This document shows positions 53,631 to 62,304 of a stretch of DNA of 64,000 nucleotides, one piece after another. The notes beneath the pieces are model-generated. The model was not told the DNA's origin and made no database searches. It saw only the letters and a list, made by a program, of their open reading frames with translations. Numbering within the stretch: the stretch's first letter is position 1; each line of letters opens with the position of its first letter. Source of the stretch: JANOZM01 sp031429355 (GTDB taxonomy: Bacteria > Pseudomonadota > Gammaproteobacteria > Burkholderiales > Burkholderiaceae_E); NCBI GenBank assembly GCA_031429355.1, contig JANOZM010000013.1, positions 124,001 through 188,000 on the forward strand, read 5' to 3'. A program made the translations under genes and the position numbers.

Positions 53631-54749
53631 ATGAACGCAATGGCCAGTATTCCACTTTTAGCCCTAAAAATTAAAGGGCGCAGTGCTCTAAGCAACCCAA
53701 TCGGGCGGTTTGGCGGGCTAGTGCGCGATAGCGGCAATCCAAGGCTCGAAACAACCGAGCTTATTGAAAGACGACCTAAAACGAGTGTTACCGCAGAGCA
53801 CGCCCGTTCTATTATTAGTCGTAATCAATCCCCTGATATTCCTTTTGAGCTGTCGATCAACCCCTACCGGGGATGTGAACACGGCTGTTTTTATTGCTAT
53901 GCAAGGCCAAATCACAGCACCATTAATATGTCGCCGGGTCTTGAATTCGAAACTCGGTTGTCCGCAAAGCTCAACACAGTCGAGCTTTTACGTAAAGAAT
54001 TGGCAGCGCCCAGCTACGTGGCCAGCGCAATTAACTTGGGCTCCGCAACAGACTGCTATCAACCCATCGAGCGTGAATATCAATTAACCCGCGGCATTCT
54101 CGAAACTTTGTTGGCGGCACGCCATCCGGTCACTATCGTAACTAAATCGTCTTTAATCGAGCGTGATCTTGATTTGTTGGTTCCGTTAGCGCAGCAAAAC
54201 TTGGTTCAAGTCTTTCTAAGTATTACCAGCCTCGATAGCAAGTTAAGTCAGTTAATGGAGCCTCGTGCGGCGGCACCCCATAGCCGACTAAAAACAGTAA
54301 AGCAGTTAAGCAACGCAGGAATTCCTGTTGGTGTTTTGGTAGCGCCCATTATTCCTTTTATAAACGAGCCAGAAATTGAGGCCATCGTCGATCAAGCAGC
54401 GCAAGCTGGTGCTCGCAGTGTCCATTACACCGTATTGCGTATGCCTTGGGAGGTTGCCGAGTTATCTAAAATTTGGTTGGAAACCCATTTTCCTGACCGA
54501 GCCGACCGAGTCTTAAGGCGAGTTCAAGAAATGCGTGGCGGAAAAGATAACGGCCCTAGGTTTGGCACCAGAATGAAGGGGCAGGGAGTTTGGGCGCAAT
54601 TGATAAAAGCACGAATGCATGCTGCCGCTCGGCGTAACCGCTTGCAAAATAAACGACTTTTTCTAGACAGTAGTTTGTTCAACCCAGGGCCGCTTCGTCG
54701 TAGCTTTCAGCCGACGCTGCAAACCGAGCAAATGGAGCTGTTCAGCTAG
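53631..54749 (+). CDS. PA0069-family radical SAM protein (spore photoproduct lyase-like)
   Basis: A 372-residue radical SAM enzyme. The cluster motif GCEHGCFYCYARP gives Cys82, Cys86 and Cys89 (CX3CX2C, as in the spore photoproduct lyase-like group). SINPYRG just before is a family signature. The TIM-barrel core follows, and the last 60 residues are basic. The function of the family is unknown; a DNA-repair role is suggested by the relative SplB and by the LexA box upstream. ATG 53631 is used; ATG 53640 is an alternative, and no ribosome site precedes either. Confidence 0.9.
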   Translation: MNAMASIPLLALKIKGRSALSNPIGRFGGLVRDSGNPRLETTELIERRPKTSVTAEHARSIISRNQSPDIPFELSINPYRGCEHGCFYCYARPNHSTINMSPGLEFETRLSAKLNTVELLRKELAAPSYVASAINLGSATDCYQPIEREYQLTRGILETLLAARHPVTIVTKSSLIERDLDLLVPLAQQNLVQVFLSITSLDSKLSQLMEPRAAAPHSRLKTVKQLSNAGIPVGVLVAPIIPFINEPEIEAIVDQAAQAGARSVHYTVLRMPWEVAELSKIWLETHFPDRADRVLRRVQEMRGGKDNGPRFGTRMKGQGVWAQLIKARMHAAARRNRLQNKRLFLDSSLFNPGPLRRSFQPTLQTEQMELFS

Positions 54750-54862
54750 GCTGAATTGCCGTTGTGCAGCTGGTACAGAACCTGCTTAGTATCTTGTAAA
54801 CAACACAAAATGGCACGATTTGTAAATGATGCCGACATAAAAACGTTTCAGGAGCTTCCGCG

Positions 54863-55414
54863 ATGGCAAATCAGCGAGCAGGTTGGAAAAAAGCAGGGCA
54901 GTTGGCTTTGATGGCAACGGTAGTTTCATTAGCAGTAACCGGCGTTGCGCAAGCAAAACCGGCTGCTGGTGCAGTTGTAGACAGTGTCCGTACTGCGGGC
55001 GGTGTTTACAAATCAACCTTAAGCGACGGCACAATTGTGTTTAGCGATCGGCCTTTAGAAAAGTCGACTGGCGTAACGGTTGCTCACTATAGTTCGGGTC
55101 CCGACGCGGCAGAAATCGCACGTAAAGAACGCGATTATTGGCGGCAACGCTCTGATGCATTTGCAGAACGACAATTGGCGCGCGACCGCGATTTAGAAGC
55201 GACTCGTCGCGCATCAATTGCGGCTGAAAAACGAAACGAAGCAGCGCAAGTTGTGGTTGTTTCCGGTGGCGGCGTTAGCATCGTTCAAACGCATACTGGC
55301 AAGCAGGCCGACACGGCTGCGCTACGCACTGTTTACGAGACTTCGCCTGGTGCTGTTAATGGTCGGTTTAGTACGCAATTGCCAACAAATGGTTCTGCGT
55401 CGAAGTTTCGCTAG
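54863..55414 (+). CDS. DUF4124 domain secreted protein
   Basis: A 183-residue protein. A long n-region, then a hydrophobic core and the AQA-KP cleavage site form the signal peptide (about residues 1-31). The DUF4124 motif GVYKSTLSDGTIVFSDRPL is at about 46-64. A charged helix follows (KERDYWRQRSDAFAERQLAR), then a Ser- and Thr-rich tail. DUF4124 proteins are small periplasmic proteins of unknown function. A good AGGAG lies eight bases before the ATG. Confidence 0.85.
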   Translation: MANQRAGWKKAGQLALMATVVSLAVTGVAQAKPAAGAVVDSVRTAGGVYKSTLSDGTIVFSDRPLEKSTGVTVAHYSSGPDAAEIARKERDYWRQRSDAFAERQLARDRDLEATRRASIAAEKRNEAAQVVVVSGGGVSIVQTHTGKQADTAALRTVYETSPGAVNGRFSTQLPTNGSASKFR

Positions 55415-55514
55415 AAAAATTTGCTTAAAAAGGACTGGAATTGGGGTTTAAAGACGCTTTATCGCCCTTTTGCAGCCCAACTTAGTCGCATGCTCTAGTT
55501 TGGCTGTTGTTCAC

Positions 55515-55546
55515 AAGCCCTCGGTCAGTTAAAATCGAGGGCTTTT
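55515..55546 (+). terminator. Rho-independent terminator after the DUF4124 gene
   Basis: The stem AAGCCCTCG with CGAGGGCTT closes on a 12-base loop and is followed by TTTT, about 100 bases past the stop and just before rpsP. Confidence 0.75.
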
Positions 55547-55584
55547 CGTTGCTGCAATTTTAAACAAGTTTTAGAAAGACTCAC

Positions 55585-55848
55585 ATGGTCGTCATCCGTT
55601 TAGCTCGTGGTGGTTCACACAATCGCCCCTTTTTCAATATCGTAGTTGCTGACAAGCGTAACCGTCGCGATGGTCGTTTCATCGAGCGTCTAGGTTTCCA
55701 TAACCCTTTGGTTAAAGAAGGCGTTGTTGGTACCAACATTGCAATGGACCGTTTGGCTCATTGGACTTCGCATGGCGCACAGTTGTCGCCCACAGTCGAG
55801 CGTATTGTAAAAACATTTGCTAAGAAACAAGCTGGCGCAGCTGCTTAA
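55585..55848 (+). CDS. rpsP: 30S ribosomal protein S16
   Basis: An 87-residue small-subunit protein. MVVIRLARGGSHNRPFFNIVVAD opens it in the classic way, followed by RDGRFIERLGFHNPL and DRLAHWTSHGAQLSPTVERI. First gene of the conserved rpsP-rimM-trmD operon. Confidence 0.97.
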   Translation: MVVIRLARGGSHNRPFFNIVVADKRNRRDGRFIERLGFHNPLVKEGVVGTNIAMDRLAHWTSHGAQLSPTVERIVKTFAKKQAGAAA

Positions 55849-55900
55849 TTGTTGATTTGTTTTCAACAATTTAAGTAAAAATAATTCAAGCAAGCCGCCA

Positions 55901-56518
55901 GTGCATGAATCAGCGCAGAAGTTAACGCCAAAGCCCCCCGATGATCTCATCGTGTTGGGGCGAATCACCGGCAGCTACGGTGTCAAAGGTTGGATGCGTA
56001 TTCAATCTTTCGACAAGGCAAACACTAGTAATTTGTTAAAAACAAACGATTGGTGGTTGCTGCCTCGTGGAATAGAAACAGACAAACCCGTCTACACCGA
56101 ATTTAAGGTAGAGCAGGCGCGCGCCCACTCGGGCGATATCGTTGCGCACGTTACAACCATCACCCAGCCCGAAGCGGCAAAAGCCTTAACCGGCGGTCAA
56201 ATCGCTATATCACGCAAGGCCTTTCAGCCGACCGATAAGCTCGAGTATTACTGGGTCGATTTAATCGGTTGTGAGGTACGCAACCGGCAGCAGGTCATAT
56301 TGGGCCACGTCAGCGAGGTCGATGACCACGGCGCGCATGCGTTTTTAAAAGTCCAGCCGCCTCCTGTATTGCCCGTTGATTTAGAGCTGAATCCTGACGC
56401 AGCAGTTGCAGCTGCGCCAGCAGAGGTTCTTATTCCGTTTGTGGCTTCGTACATCGATGAAGTTCAATTACCCCAGCGCCTAATTTTGGTGGACTGGGAA
56501 CTCGACTGGCAAAACTAA
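55901..56518 (+). CDS. rimM: Ribosome maturation factor RimM
   Basis: A 205-residue 16S rRNA-processing factor that binds S19 and helps 30S head assembly. The N-terminal domain opens LIVLGRITGSYGVKGWMRIQ, and the second (PRC-barrel) domain has YYWVDLIGCEV, then LIPFVASYIDEV. GTG 55901 is the in-frame start; the ATG at 55905 is out of frame. An extra Ala/Pro-rich insert (about residues 150-165) extends the usual 170-180 length. Stop overlaps trmD (TAATG). Confidence 0.94.
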   Translation: MHESAQKLTPKPPDDLIVLGRITGSYGVKGWMRIQSFDKANTSNLLKTNDWWLLPRGIETDKPVYTEFKVEQARAHSGDIVAHVTTITQPEAAKALTGGQIAISRKAFQPTDKLEYYWVDLIGCEVRNRQQVILGHVSEVDDHGAHAFLKVQPPPVLPVDLELNPDAAVAAAPAEVLIPFVASYIDEVQLPQRLILVDWELDWQN

Positions 56519-57270
56519 TGCTGCGGGTTGATGTGATGACCCTGTTTGAGCCGATGTTTAGCGCGCTGACCCATCACGGCATCACAGCCCGCGCAATCGA
56601 GCGTCAACTATTGCAATTGCAATTTTGGAATCCGCGCGACCACGTTCACACACAATACAAAAGCGTTGATGATCGAGCTTATGGCGGGGGTCCAGGAATG
56701 GTGATGATGGCACCGCCCTTAAAGGCATGCTTGGATCAAGCACTAAGCAATGGGGCAACAAAGCCACTGATTTATTTGTCCCCACAAGGTCAGCCATTGA
56801 CCCAAGCTAAAGTTGATCAGCTCGCTAGTTGCGCGGGCTTTACGTTACTCTGCGGCCGCTATGAAGGCATTGATGAACGGTTTTTACGCAATCACGTCGA
56901 TGAAGAAATTTGCGTTGGCGACTTCGTAGTATCGGGTGGCGAATTACCAGCAATGATGTTGTTAGACGCCGTGATTCGACGTTTACCCGGTGCATTAAAT
57001 GACGCACGCTCAGCGCAAAACGATTCATTTATCAATGGCCTTTTAGATCACCCGCATTACACCCGGCCTGAGATGGTTGAAGGCGAATCAATCCCCGTGG
57101 TTTTAAACTCGGGGCATCACGAAAAAATTAAACAGTGGCGTCGCGAGCAAGCTTTGTTAGCGACCGCAACAAAGCGTCCTGAGTTATTGCAAAACGCTTT
57201 AAAAAATGGTTCAGTTACAAAAGATGAGATCATGAAGCTGCAAGAAATGTTGAAGCAGCGAGAAAAATAG
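56518..57270 (+). CDS. trmD: tRNA (guanine-37-N1)-methyltransferase
   Basis: A 250-residue SPOUT-family methyltransferase that makes m1G37 in tRNAs to prevent frameshifting. The knot region is marked by LLCGRYEGIDERF, VGDFVVSGGELPAMMLLDAVIR, and the C-terminal RPEMVEGESIPVVLNSGHHEKI. The start shares the final A of the rimM stop. The last 36 coding bases belong to a degenerate 18-bp tandem repeat that continues past the stop. rplS, normally next, is not there. Confidence 0.96.
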   Translation: MLRVDVMTLFEPMFSALTHHGITARAIERQLLQLQFWNPRDHVHTQYKSVDDRAYGGGPGMVMMAPPLKACLDQALSNGATKPLIYLSPQGQPLTQAKVDQLASCAGFTLLCGRYEGIDERFLRNHVDEEICVGDFVVSGGELPAMMLLDAVIRRLPGALNDARSAQNDSFINGLLDHPHYTRPEMVEGESIPVVLNSGHHEKIKQWRREQALLATATKRPELLQNALKNGSVTKDEIMKLQEMLKQREK

Positions 57271-57306
57271 AAGCTGCAGCAAATATAGAAGTTGCAGGAA
57301 ATATTA
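57235..57306 (+). repeat. Degenerate 18-bp tandem repeat at the trmD 3' end
   Basis: Four successive 18-base units begin at 57235, 57253, 57271 and 57289, each starting AAG and reading like AAGCTGCAGCAAATATAG. The third and fourth lie after the trmD stop and still read KLQQI-stop and KLQEIL in the same frame. A fifth, weaker copy may run into the batA stop. Confidence 0.65.
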
Positions 57307-57321
57307 AGGCGACAGTAACTG

Positions 57322-58401
57322 TTACAAAACGCGCCGAAACCACAGCACTGAAAGCCCTGCAGCTAGCGTAGCCAACAGCGCGGCCGCTGCCGTAAAAAAC
57401 GCAGTAATTTCAGTTTCTTTTTTCTCCATTACTAAGCGTGAACTTAAGGTTTCGTATACTTTTTTCAAGTCGAGCGCACTACCGGCGTAAAAGTATTCGC
57501 CTTGGGTTATGGAAGCAATTTGTTTTAGTGCTTCTTCGTCTAAGCGGACACGCATGGACCACCCTTCAAGCCCAATAATTTCACCGTTCTGTGTACCGAA
57601 CCCGACCGTGAATACTTTTATGCCCCGGTTAGCGGCCTCTTTGGCCGCTTCGATTGGGTCAGCCCCAGTGGTCGTTGCACCGTCGGTTAACAGGACAATT
57701 ACGGCTGTTTTATTCGAGCCTGGCGGTACCGGTTTAGGCGGTGTTTTTTCGGTGCCTTTGCCATCGCCCACATTGGCACTACTAGGCAGACCACCAGAGT
57801 TTGTGCCAATATTGTTAGAACCGTTACGGCTACGCGCTGTGGGTGCGCGTAAATCAATCTCCATGTCTGGAAATATTGTTTTTAATCCCACTAGCAAACC
57901 ACTACCAACCGCTGTCCCACGTTGAAACTGAAAACGATCAATCGCAGCAATTAAATCTTCTTTGGTGCGGGTGGGTGGTTGTACCAGAGCCGCACTACCA
58001 GCGAAAGTAACCAAACCAATTCGGGTGTCTAGTGGTGTGTCTTTTACAAATTGCTTAGCTGCATTTTGTGATGCTGTCATTCGATCGGGTTCGACATCTT
58101 TGGCTCGCATACTGCCCGATACATCCATCGCCATAATAATGGTTTCGTGTTGGCTCGGTAGCGATACGATTGCACTGGGCCGTCCCAATGCAATAAGCAT
58201 TAAGGCCAAGGACAAAAGGAACAAAATAGGTGGCACGTGACGTCGCCAATTGGCTTGTTGCTGCATCGCTTGTTTAATTAGCGTTAGGTCGCTGTAAACA
58301 ATGCTCGCTTTTTTACGGCGATTCATCAACCAAAAATAAAGCATGACCAATAATGGTAGGCAAATTAAAAACCAAAGCATGTTTGGCCAAAGAAACTTCA
58401 T
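57322..58401 (-). CDS. VWA domain membrane protein, BatA-like
   Basis: A 359-residue protein. Two N-terminal helices (about residues 4-26 and 58-77) precede a periplasmic/soluble von Willebrand A domain. Its MIDAS motif is AMDVSGSM (about 90-97), with GLVTFAGSA and LLTDGATTTGADP supplying the other metal ligands. A C-terminal helix ends it. BatA works in the Bat aerotolerance complex with BatB-E. A Pro- and Gly-rich insert (SNNIGTNSGGLPSS and GTEKTPPKPVPPGS) breaks the VWA fold. batB, batC and batD are missing. Its ATG overlaps the stop of the DUF58 gene. Confidence 0.9.
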   Translation of the reverse strand: MKFLWPNMLWFLICLPLLVMLYFWLMNRRKKASIVYSDLTLIKQAMQQQANWRRHVPPILFLLSLALMLIALGRPSAIVSLPSQHETIIMAMDVSGSMRAKDVEPDRMTASQNAAKQFVKDTPLDTRIGLVTFAGSAALVQPPTRTKEDLIAAIDRFQFQRGTAVGSGLLVGLKTIFPDMEIDLRAPTARSRNGSNNIGTNSGGLPSSANVGDGKGTEKTPPKPVPPGSNKTAVIVLLTDGATTTGADPIEAAKEAANRGIKVFTVGFGTQNGEIIGLEGWSMRVRLDEEALKQIASITQGEYFYAGSALDLKKVYETLSSRLVMEKKETEITAFFTAAAALLATLAAGLSVLWFRRVL

Positions 58402-59378
58402 AATGATTTGGCTTCCATAATGTGGGGGTTGGCCTTGGCTTTACGCAACGCGGCTCGGGTGCGCGAAAAGCCTATTAAGTCCTCTAGCGAGCCCATTGGT
58501 AATTGCTCAATTTGCCAACGCGAAAAGAGCGAATCTTTTTGTTCGGTTTTTTCACGATGTAAGCGGGCAAAATTTTCACGGAATTGTTTGTTACCCGTGT
58601 CGACCCATAACTGTTCACCGGTTTCAGCGTCTTGCATTTGAATCATGCCTAAATTAGGTAGCTCGCGCTCTAATGCGTCTTGGCTTTCTAAAACAATTAA
58701 CTCGTGGCGTTTTGTTAATTGCACCAATGCGGATTCATAGTTATCGACACTTTGTAAATCGCTCGAAAAAAACACTAAGCTGCGTCGTTTTAAAATAGAG
58801 CCACATTGCTTAAGAAACTCACCCAAGTTACTTTGAATTTCTGAGGCTTTTGTATTTTCTTTTTGGTAATCACTCAGTTTGAGTAACTGATTCAAAATTA
58901 ACAGAACTTGTGCCCGCCCGGTGGCAGGCGGTATTACTTGTAAAGCTGCTACGCTGTCATTCCCGTTGCGCTGATGTCCACGGTAAATAATGGCTCCAAT
59001 ACGATTGCCATGTTTGGTTAGTAAACGTGCCAACAGCGCAATATGATCAAACAACACTTCATGTTTACGTTGCTCGCCAGAACCAAAATTCATTGATGCG
59101 GTGCGATCAATTAAAAACCAAGCAGTAACTTCGCGGTCCTCGGTAAATTGCCGGACGTAAGGGGTTTGCATACGGGCTGTAACGTTCCAATCGATGTGGC
59201 GCACATCATCATGGGTTTGATACTCGCGAAGGTCAGCCAAGTCTATTCCGAAGCCTCGAAACAAGGTGCGATAGTCGCCTTGTAACAAACCATCCAAGCG
59301 CTTAAGCACCGTCCATTCGCACATTTGCAAAATGGCTTCAGGCGAGCGCTTATAGGAAGGGTTTGAAACGAGCGTCAT
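58398..59378 (-). CDS. DUF58 domain protein (Bat locus, soluble type)
   Basis: A 326-residue soluble protein. GFGIDLADLREYQTHDDVRHIDWN is the DUF58 signature, followed by a VWA-like WFLIDRTASMNFGSGE. It lacks the membrane anchor of the DUF58 protein at 41.4 kb. It is expected to work with the MoxR encoded one base upstream and with BatA downstream, with which it overlaps by four bases. Confidence 0.9.
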   Translation of the reverse strand: MTLVSNPSYKRSPEAILQMCEWTVLKRLDGLLQGDYRTLFRGFGIDLADLREYQTHDDVRHIDWNVTARMQTPYVRQFTEDREVTAWFLIDRTASMNFGSGEQRKHEVLFDHIALLARLLTKHGNRIGAIIYRGHQRNGNDSVAALQVIPPATGRAQVLLILNQLLKLSDYQKENTKASEIQSNLGEFLKQCGSILKRRSLVFFSSDLQSVDNYESALVQLTKRHELIVLESQDALERELPNLGMIQMQDAETGEQLWVDTGNKQFRENFARLHREKTEQKDSLFSRWQIEQLPMGSLEDLIGFSRTRAALRKAKANPHIMEAKSL

Positions 59379-59379
59379 G

Positions 59380-60360
59380 TTAAGGTAATTTAGGTGCGCT
59401 AATGGCGGTCATTACTTCAAGCAAAATACTATTAACTGTTTTACCTTGAGACATCGCTTCATACGATAGGGTCATTCGATGGCGCATTACGTCGGGTACT
59501 AATGCTGTTACGTCTTCACCCAAGACATAGTTGCGGCCCTTAATCAATGCCATAGCGCGTGCCGCCTCAATTAAACTAATTGATGCGCGTGGGCTGGCCC
59601 CAAAGGTCAGCATCCCGCGCAGCGACTTTAATCCGAAGCGCTCGGGATCACGCGTTGCGGCAACTAACTTAACTGCGTATTGAATTAAAGCCGGATCGAC
59701 ATACACCTCTTTGCAAGCTTTTTGCATTTCAACTAATTGCTCGGTCGTAATCGCGGGCGAAATCGAAGTGGGCAAGCCGGTAACCCGCTGCACAATTACA
59801 AACTCTTCTTCTTCGCTGGGGTAACCCACCAAAACCTTCATCATAAATCGATCGACTTGAGCCTCTGGTAAGGCGTAAGTACCCTCCGTTTCAATCGGGT
59901 TTTGCGTAGCCATGACAATAAAAGGCAGGGGCACTAAATGGGTTTGCCCAGCAATCGTCACTTGCCGCTCTTGCATAACTTCTAACAACGCACTTTGTAC
60001 CTTGGCTGGTGCGCGATTGATTTCATCGGCCAGTAATAAATTAGCGAAGACGGGGCCAAGCGAAGTCGAAAATTCAGACGATTGTTGGTTGAAAATTCGC
60101 GTACCCACCAAATCGGCTGGCACTAAATCGGGGGTGAATTGAATTCGTTTAAAACTACCCTGTAACACTGTTGCCAAAGTTTTTACAGTGAGTGTTTTAG
60201 CTAGTCCCGGGACGCCTTCTACTAACAAATGGCCTTGCGCTAAAAGTGCAATTAGCACGCGCTCTAAAAATGCATCTTGGCCGACGACCACTTTTTTGAC
60301 TTCGTACAACACGCGTTGCATTTGTGCTGCAACATCACTAGCTGACAAGACTGTAGACAT
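59380..60360 (-). CDS. MoxR family AAA+ ATPase (Bat locus)
   Basis: A protein of 326 residues. Walker A is the variant GVPGLAKTLTVK, Walker B is LLLADEINRAPAK, and sensor 1 is ATQNPIETEGTYALPEAQVD. The lid has GASPRASISLIEAARAMAL. It is the ATPase of a moxR-DUF58-batA triad. ATG 60360 is used; the TTG at 60366 adds two residues. A weak A/T-rich run of repeated TTTTGAAC precedes it. Confidence 0.92.
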   Translation of the reverse strand: MSTVLSASDVAAQMQRVLYEVKKVVVGQDAFLERVLIALLAQGHLLVEGVPGLAKTLTVKTLATVLQGSFKRIQFTPDLVPADLVGTRIFNQQSSEFSTSLGPVFANLLLADEINRAPAKVQSALLEVMQERQVTIAGQTHLVPLPFIVMATQNPIETEGTYALPEAQVDRFMMKVLVGYPSEEEEFVIVQRVTGLPTSISPAITTEQLVEMQKACKEVYVDPALIQYAVKLVAATRDPERFGLKSLRGMLTFGASPRASISLIEAARAMALIKGRNYVLGEDVTALVPDVMRHRMTLSYEAMSQGKTVNSILLEVMTAISAPKLP

Positions 60361-60404
60361 ACCCAAACTTTCTGATTCAAACTTTTGAACTTAAACTTTT
60401 GAAC

Positions 60405-61265
60405 TTAAAACGGCGACATACCCACGCCCGAAGCCGCATTTTCAATCGGCACGGCAAATCCAATACCAGCCCAGACTCGCGCACCTGATGGATTTAATAT
60501 TCCAGTAACAATGCCTACCACTTCGCCCTCGGCGGTAACTAAAGGGCCGCCTGAATTACCTGGGTTTGCAGCGGCATCGAATTGAATTAAGTTACGCAGC
60601 GGCTTGGCATTTGCTGCGCTGGCAGTACCGCGTTCGGTGGACTGAAATTCGCGTTTTAGGCCAGAAACTACACCCGCACTAACCGATGGTCCGATACCAA
60701 ATGGAAAGCCTACCGCCACGACCATGTCGCCTGGCAGCAAGTCGTTGGTGGAGCGCAACGTGGCGGCTTTTAAGTCATCGGGTAATGAGCTCGCTTGCAA
60801 AACTGCAAGGTCGTGCTCGGGCTGGACCGAAACAATTTTTGCTGGTGACTCATGCCCATCGTGGAAAATAATTTTAATACTTTGCGCCCCTTGCACAACA
60901 TGCAGGTTGGTCAGGATTAGTCCGGTTTCAACAATGACAACGCCGGTACCAACACCATTGGTTTTAAATTGCTCTGGGTCGCGTGCACTGATGCGATCGG
61001 ATTGTTGTCCCAGCACTTGGACAACCGATGGGGCCACAATTTGTGCAGCTCGGGTTGCCTGCGAGGGTAGGGTTATTTTTTCAAGCGTTTTAGTAACCGC
61101 TTTGTCGATGTCTTCTTGCGTGAGACGTTGCGGCTGACCTTGCCAAGCCCACAGGGCCAGCACAGTACCGAGGCCACCGACTACACCACTGGTGATTGCT
61201 AACGCCGGCATGCGCCAAGCCTTGCGTATTTTTAGTGCATTAAAAAATGTTGGCCAGCGCATCAA
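60405..61265 (-). CDS. Membrane-anchored trypsin-like serine protease (DegS-like, no PDZ)
   Basis: A 286-residue protein. One N-terminal helix (about residues 20-41) anchors a periplasmic trypsin domain with His122 (NLHVV), Asp152 (EHDLAVLQ) and Ser238 (NPGNSGGPLV), a complete triad. It stops right after GFAVPIENAA, where DegS/DegP continue with PDZ domains, so regulation by peptide binding to PDZ is not possible. It may be an HtrA-type envelope protease acting in stress response. It is transcribed upstream of the MoxR operon by 45 bases. Confidence 0.87.
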   Translation of the reverse strand: MMRWPTFFNALKIRKAWRMPALAITSGVVGGLGTVLALWAWQGQPQRLTQEDIDKAVTKTLEKITLPSQATRAAQIVAPSVVQVLGQQSDRISARDPEQFKTNGVGTGVVIVETGLILTNLHVVQGAQSIKIIFHDGHESPAKIVSVQPEHDLAVLQASSLPDDLKAATLRSTNDLLPGDMVVAVGFPFGIGPSVSAGVVSGLKREFQSTERGTASAANAKPLRNLIQFDAAANPGNSGGPLVTAEGEVVGIVTGILNPSGARVWAGIGFAVPIENAASGVGMSPF

Positions 61266-61434
61266 AATTGCCTCAAAAATGCTTGTTGTTTGTTAGTTCG
61301 TTTCTTTGAAGGTTGTCCGCTAATGCAACAACCCCTTACAAGACCAGTTGAACGAATAGCCAACTGGAAAATAACCGACAACAATGAGATTACTCCAAAG
61401 GTAAAGACCCTTAAAGCAATTTCTGCGCGAAATG

Positions 61435-62280
61435 TTAAAAAATTGCCGAACTTAATTTTCTACGCCAAGCGCTGACTAAATCAGGCTGCGAATTGGCCAA
61501 GTTAAATACTTCAATCATGCGCTTGCGACCAATGTCTTCTTGAAATGTTCGGTCAGCTTTTACAATTTCTAGCAAATGCTCGAATGCAGGTTCCCAAGCT
61601 TTGTAAGCAATGCAATGTTCGGCCATGGCTAAACGGGCGATGTGGTCGGCCGGGTTTGCAGCAAGCTTAGCTTCCAATTCGGGGTTGGGTGGCAACGCCG
61701 AATCCTTTAAAGCCGCTTGAACTTGTTCTTCAATTGCTTGAGTTTGTGGGTCTTGACGTGCTTCAGGTGAAAGTTTCTCGAGTTGCACTTGCGCGGCAGC
61801 TGCGTCTTTTTCTTGTAACAATAACTGCGCGTAAAGTAAACGTGCTCCGTCGTTTGCCTCGTCTAAGTTAATGGCTTTGCGGATATGGCCAATCGCTTTT
61901 TCAACGTCACCAGCCTCAACGGCTTGGTAGGCCATTTCGGTTTCCATGTCGGACGGATTGGGCATAAATTTGTCAATAAATTCGCGCAACTTTCCTTCGG
62001 GTAAATTGCCTTGAAATTGATCAACCACTTGCCCACCAACAACCGCAAACACGGTGGGAATAGAACGAATTTTGAAGTGTTGCGATAGTTGTTGCTCGGT
62101 ATCGCTATTGACTTTCACCAATTTAAAGCGGCCACCGTATTCGGTTTCTAAGCGCTCTAGGGTAGGGCCCAATACTTTGCAAGGGCCACACCAGGGTGCC
62201 CAAAAATCGACCAGAACCGGCGTTTGCATTGATGCATCAATTACGTCGGCTTTAAAAGTTTGTGCAGTAGATTCAATCAT
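61435..62280 (-). CDS. cnoX: Thioredoxin-TPR protein CnoX/YbbN-like
   Basis: A 281-residue cytoplasmic protein. The thioredoxin domain (residues 1-110) has WAPWCGPCK with Cys31 and Cys34, so unlike E. coli CnoX (SxxC) it keeps a complete redox pair. The C-terminal half is tetratricopeptide-like (DVEKAIGHIRKAINLDEAND and so on). CnoX proteins act as chaperedoxins that hold substrates for GroEL under oxidative stress. It lies 24 bases after the methyltransferase stop on the same strand. Confidence 0.9.
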   Translation of the reverse strand: MIESTAQTFKADVIDASMQTPVLVDFWAPWCGPCKVLGPTLERLETEYGGRFKLVKVNSDTEQQLSQHFKIRSIPTVFAVVGGQVVDQFQGNLPEGKLREFIDKFMPNPSDMETEMAYQAVEAGDVEKAIGHIRKAINLDEANDGARLLYAQLLLQEKDAAAAQVQLEKLSPEARQDPQTQAIEEQVQAALKDSALPPNPELEAKLAANPADHIARLAMAEHCIAYKAWEPAFEHLLEIVKADRTFQEDIGRKRMIEVFNLANSQPDLVSAWRRKLSSAIF

Positions 62281-62304
62281 GGCAATTTAAAAGTGGTAAA
62301 AAAG

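Noticed and set aside
54811..54826. TGGCACGATTTGTAAA before the DUF4124 gene as a second sigma-54 promoter
   Set aside because: The -24 half is good, but the invariant GC at -12 is missing, so it fails the sigma-54 pattern.
61290..61475. Open frame of 61 codons between the protease and cnoX genes
   Set aside because: No ribosome site, composition unlike neighbours, overlaps the end of cnoX on the other strand, and no recognisable family.
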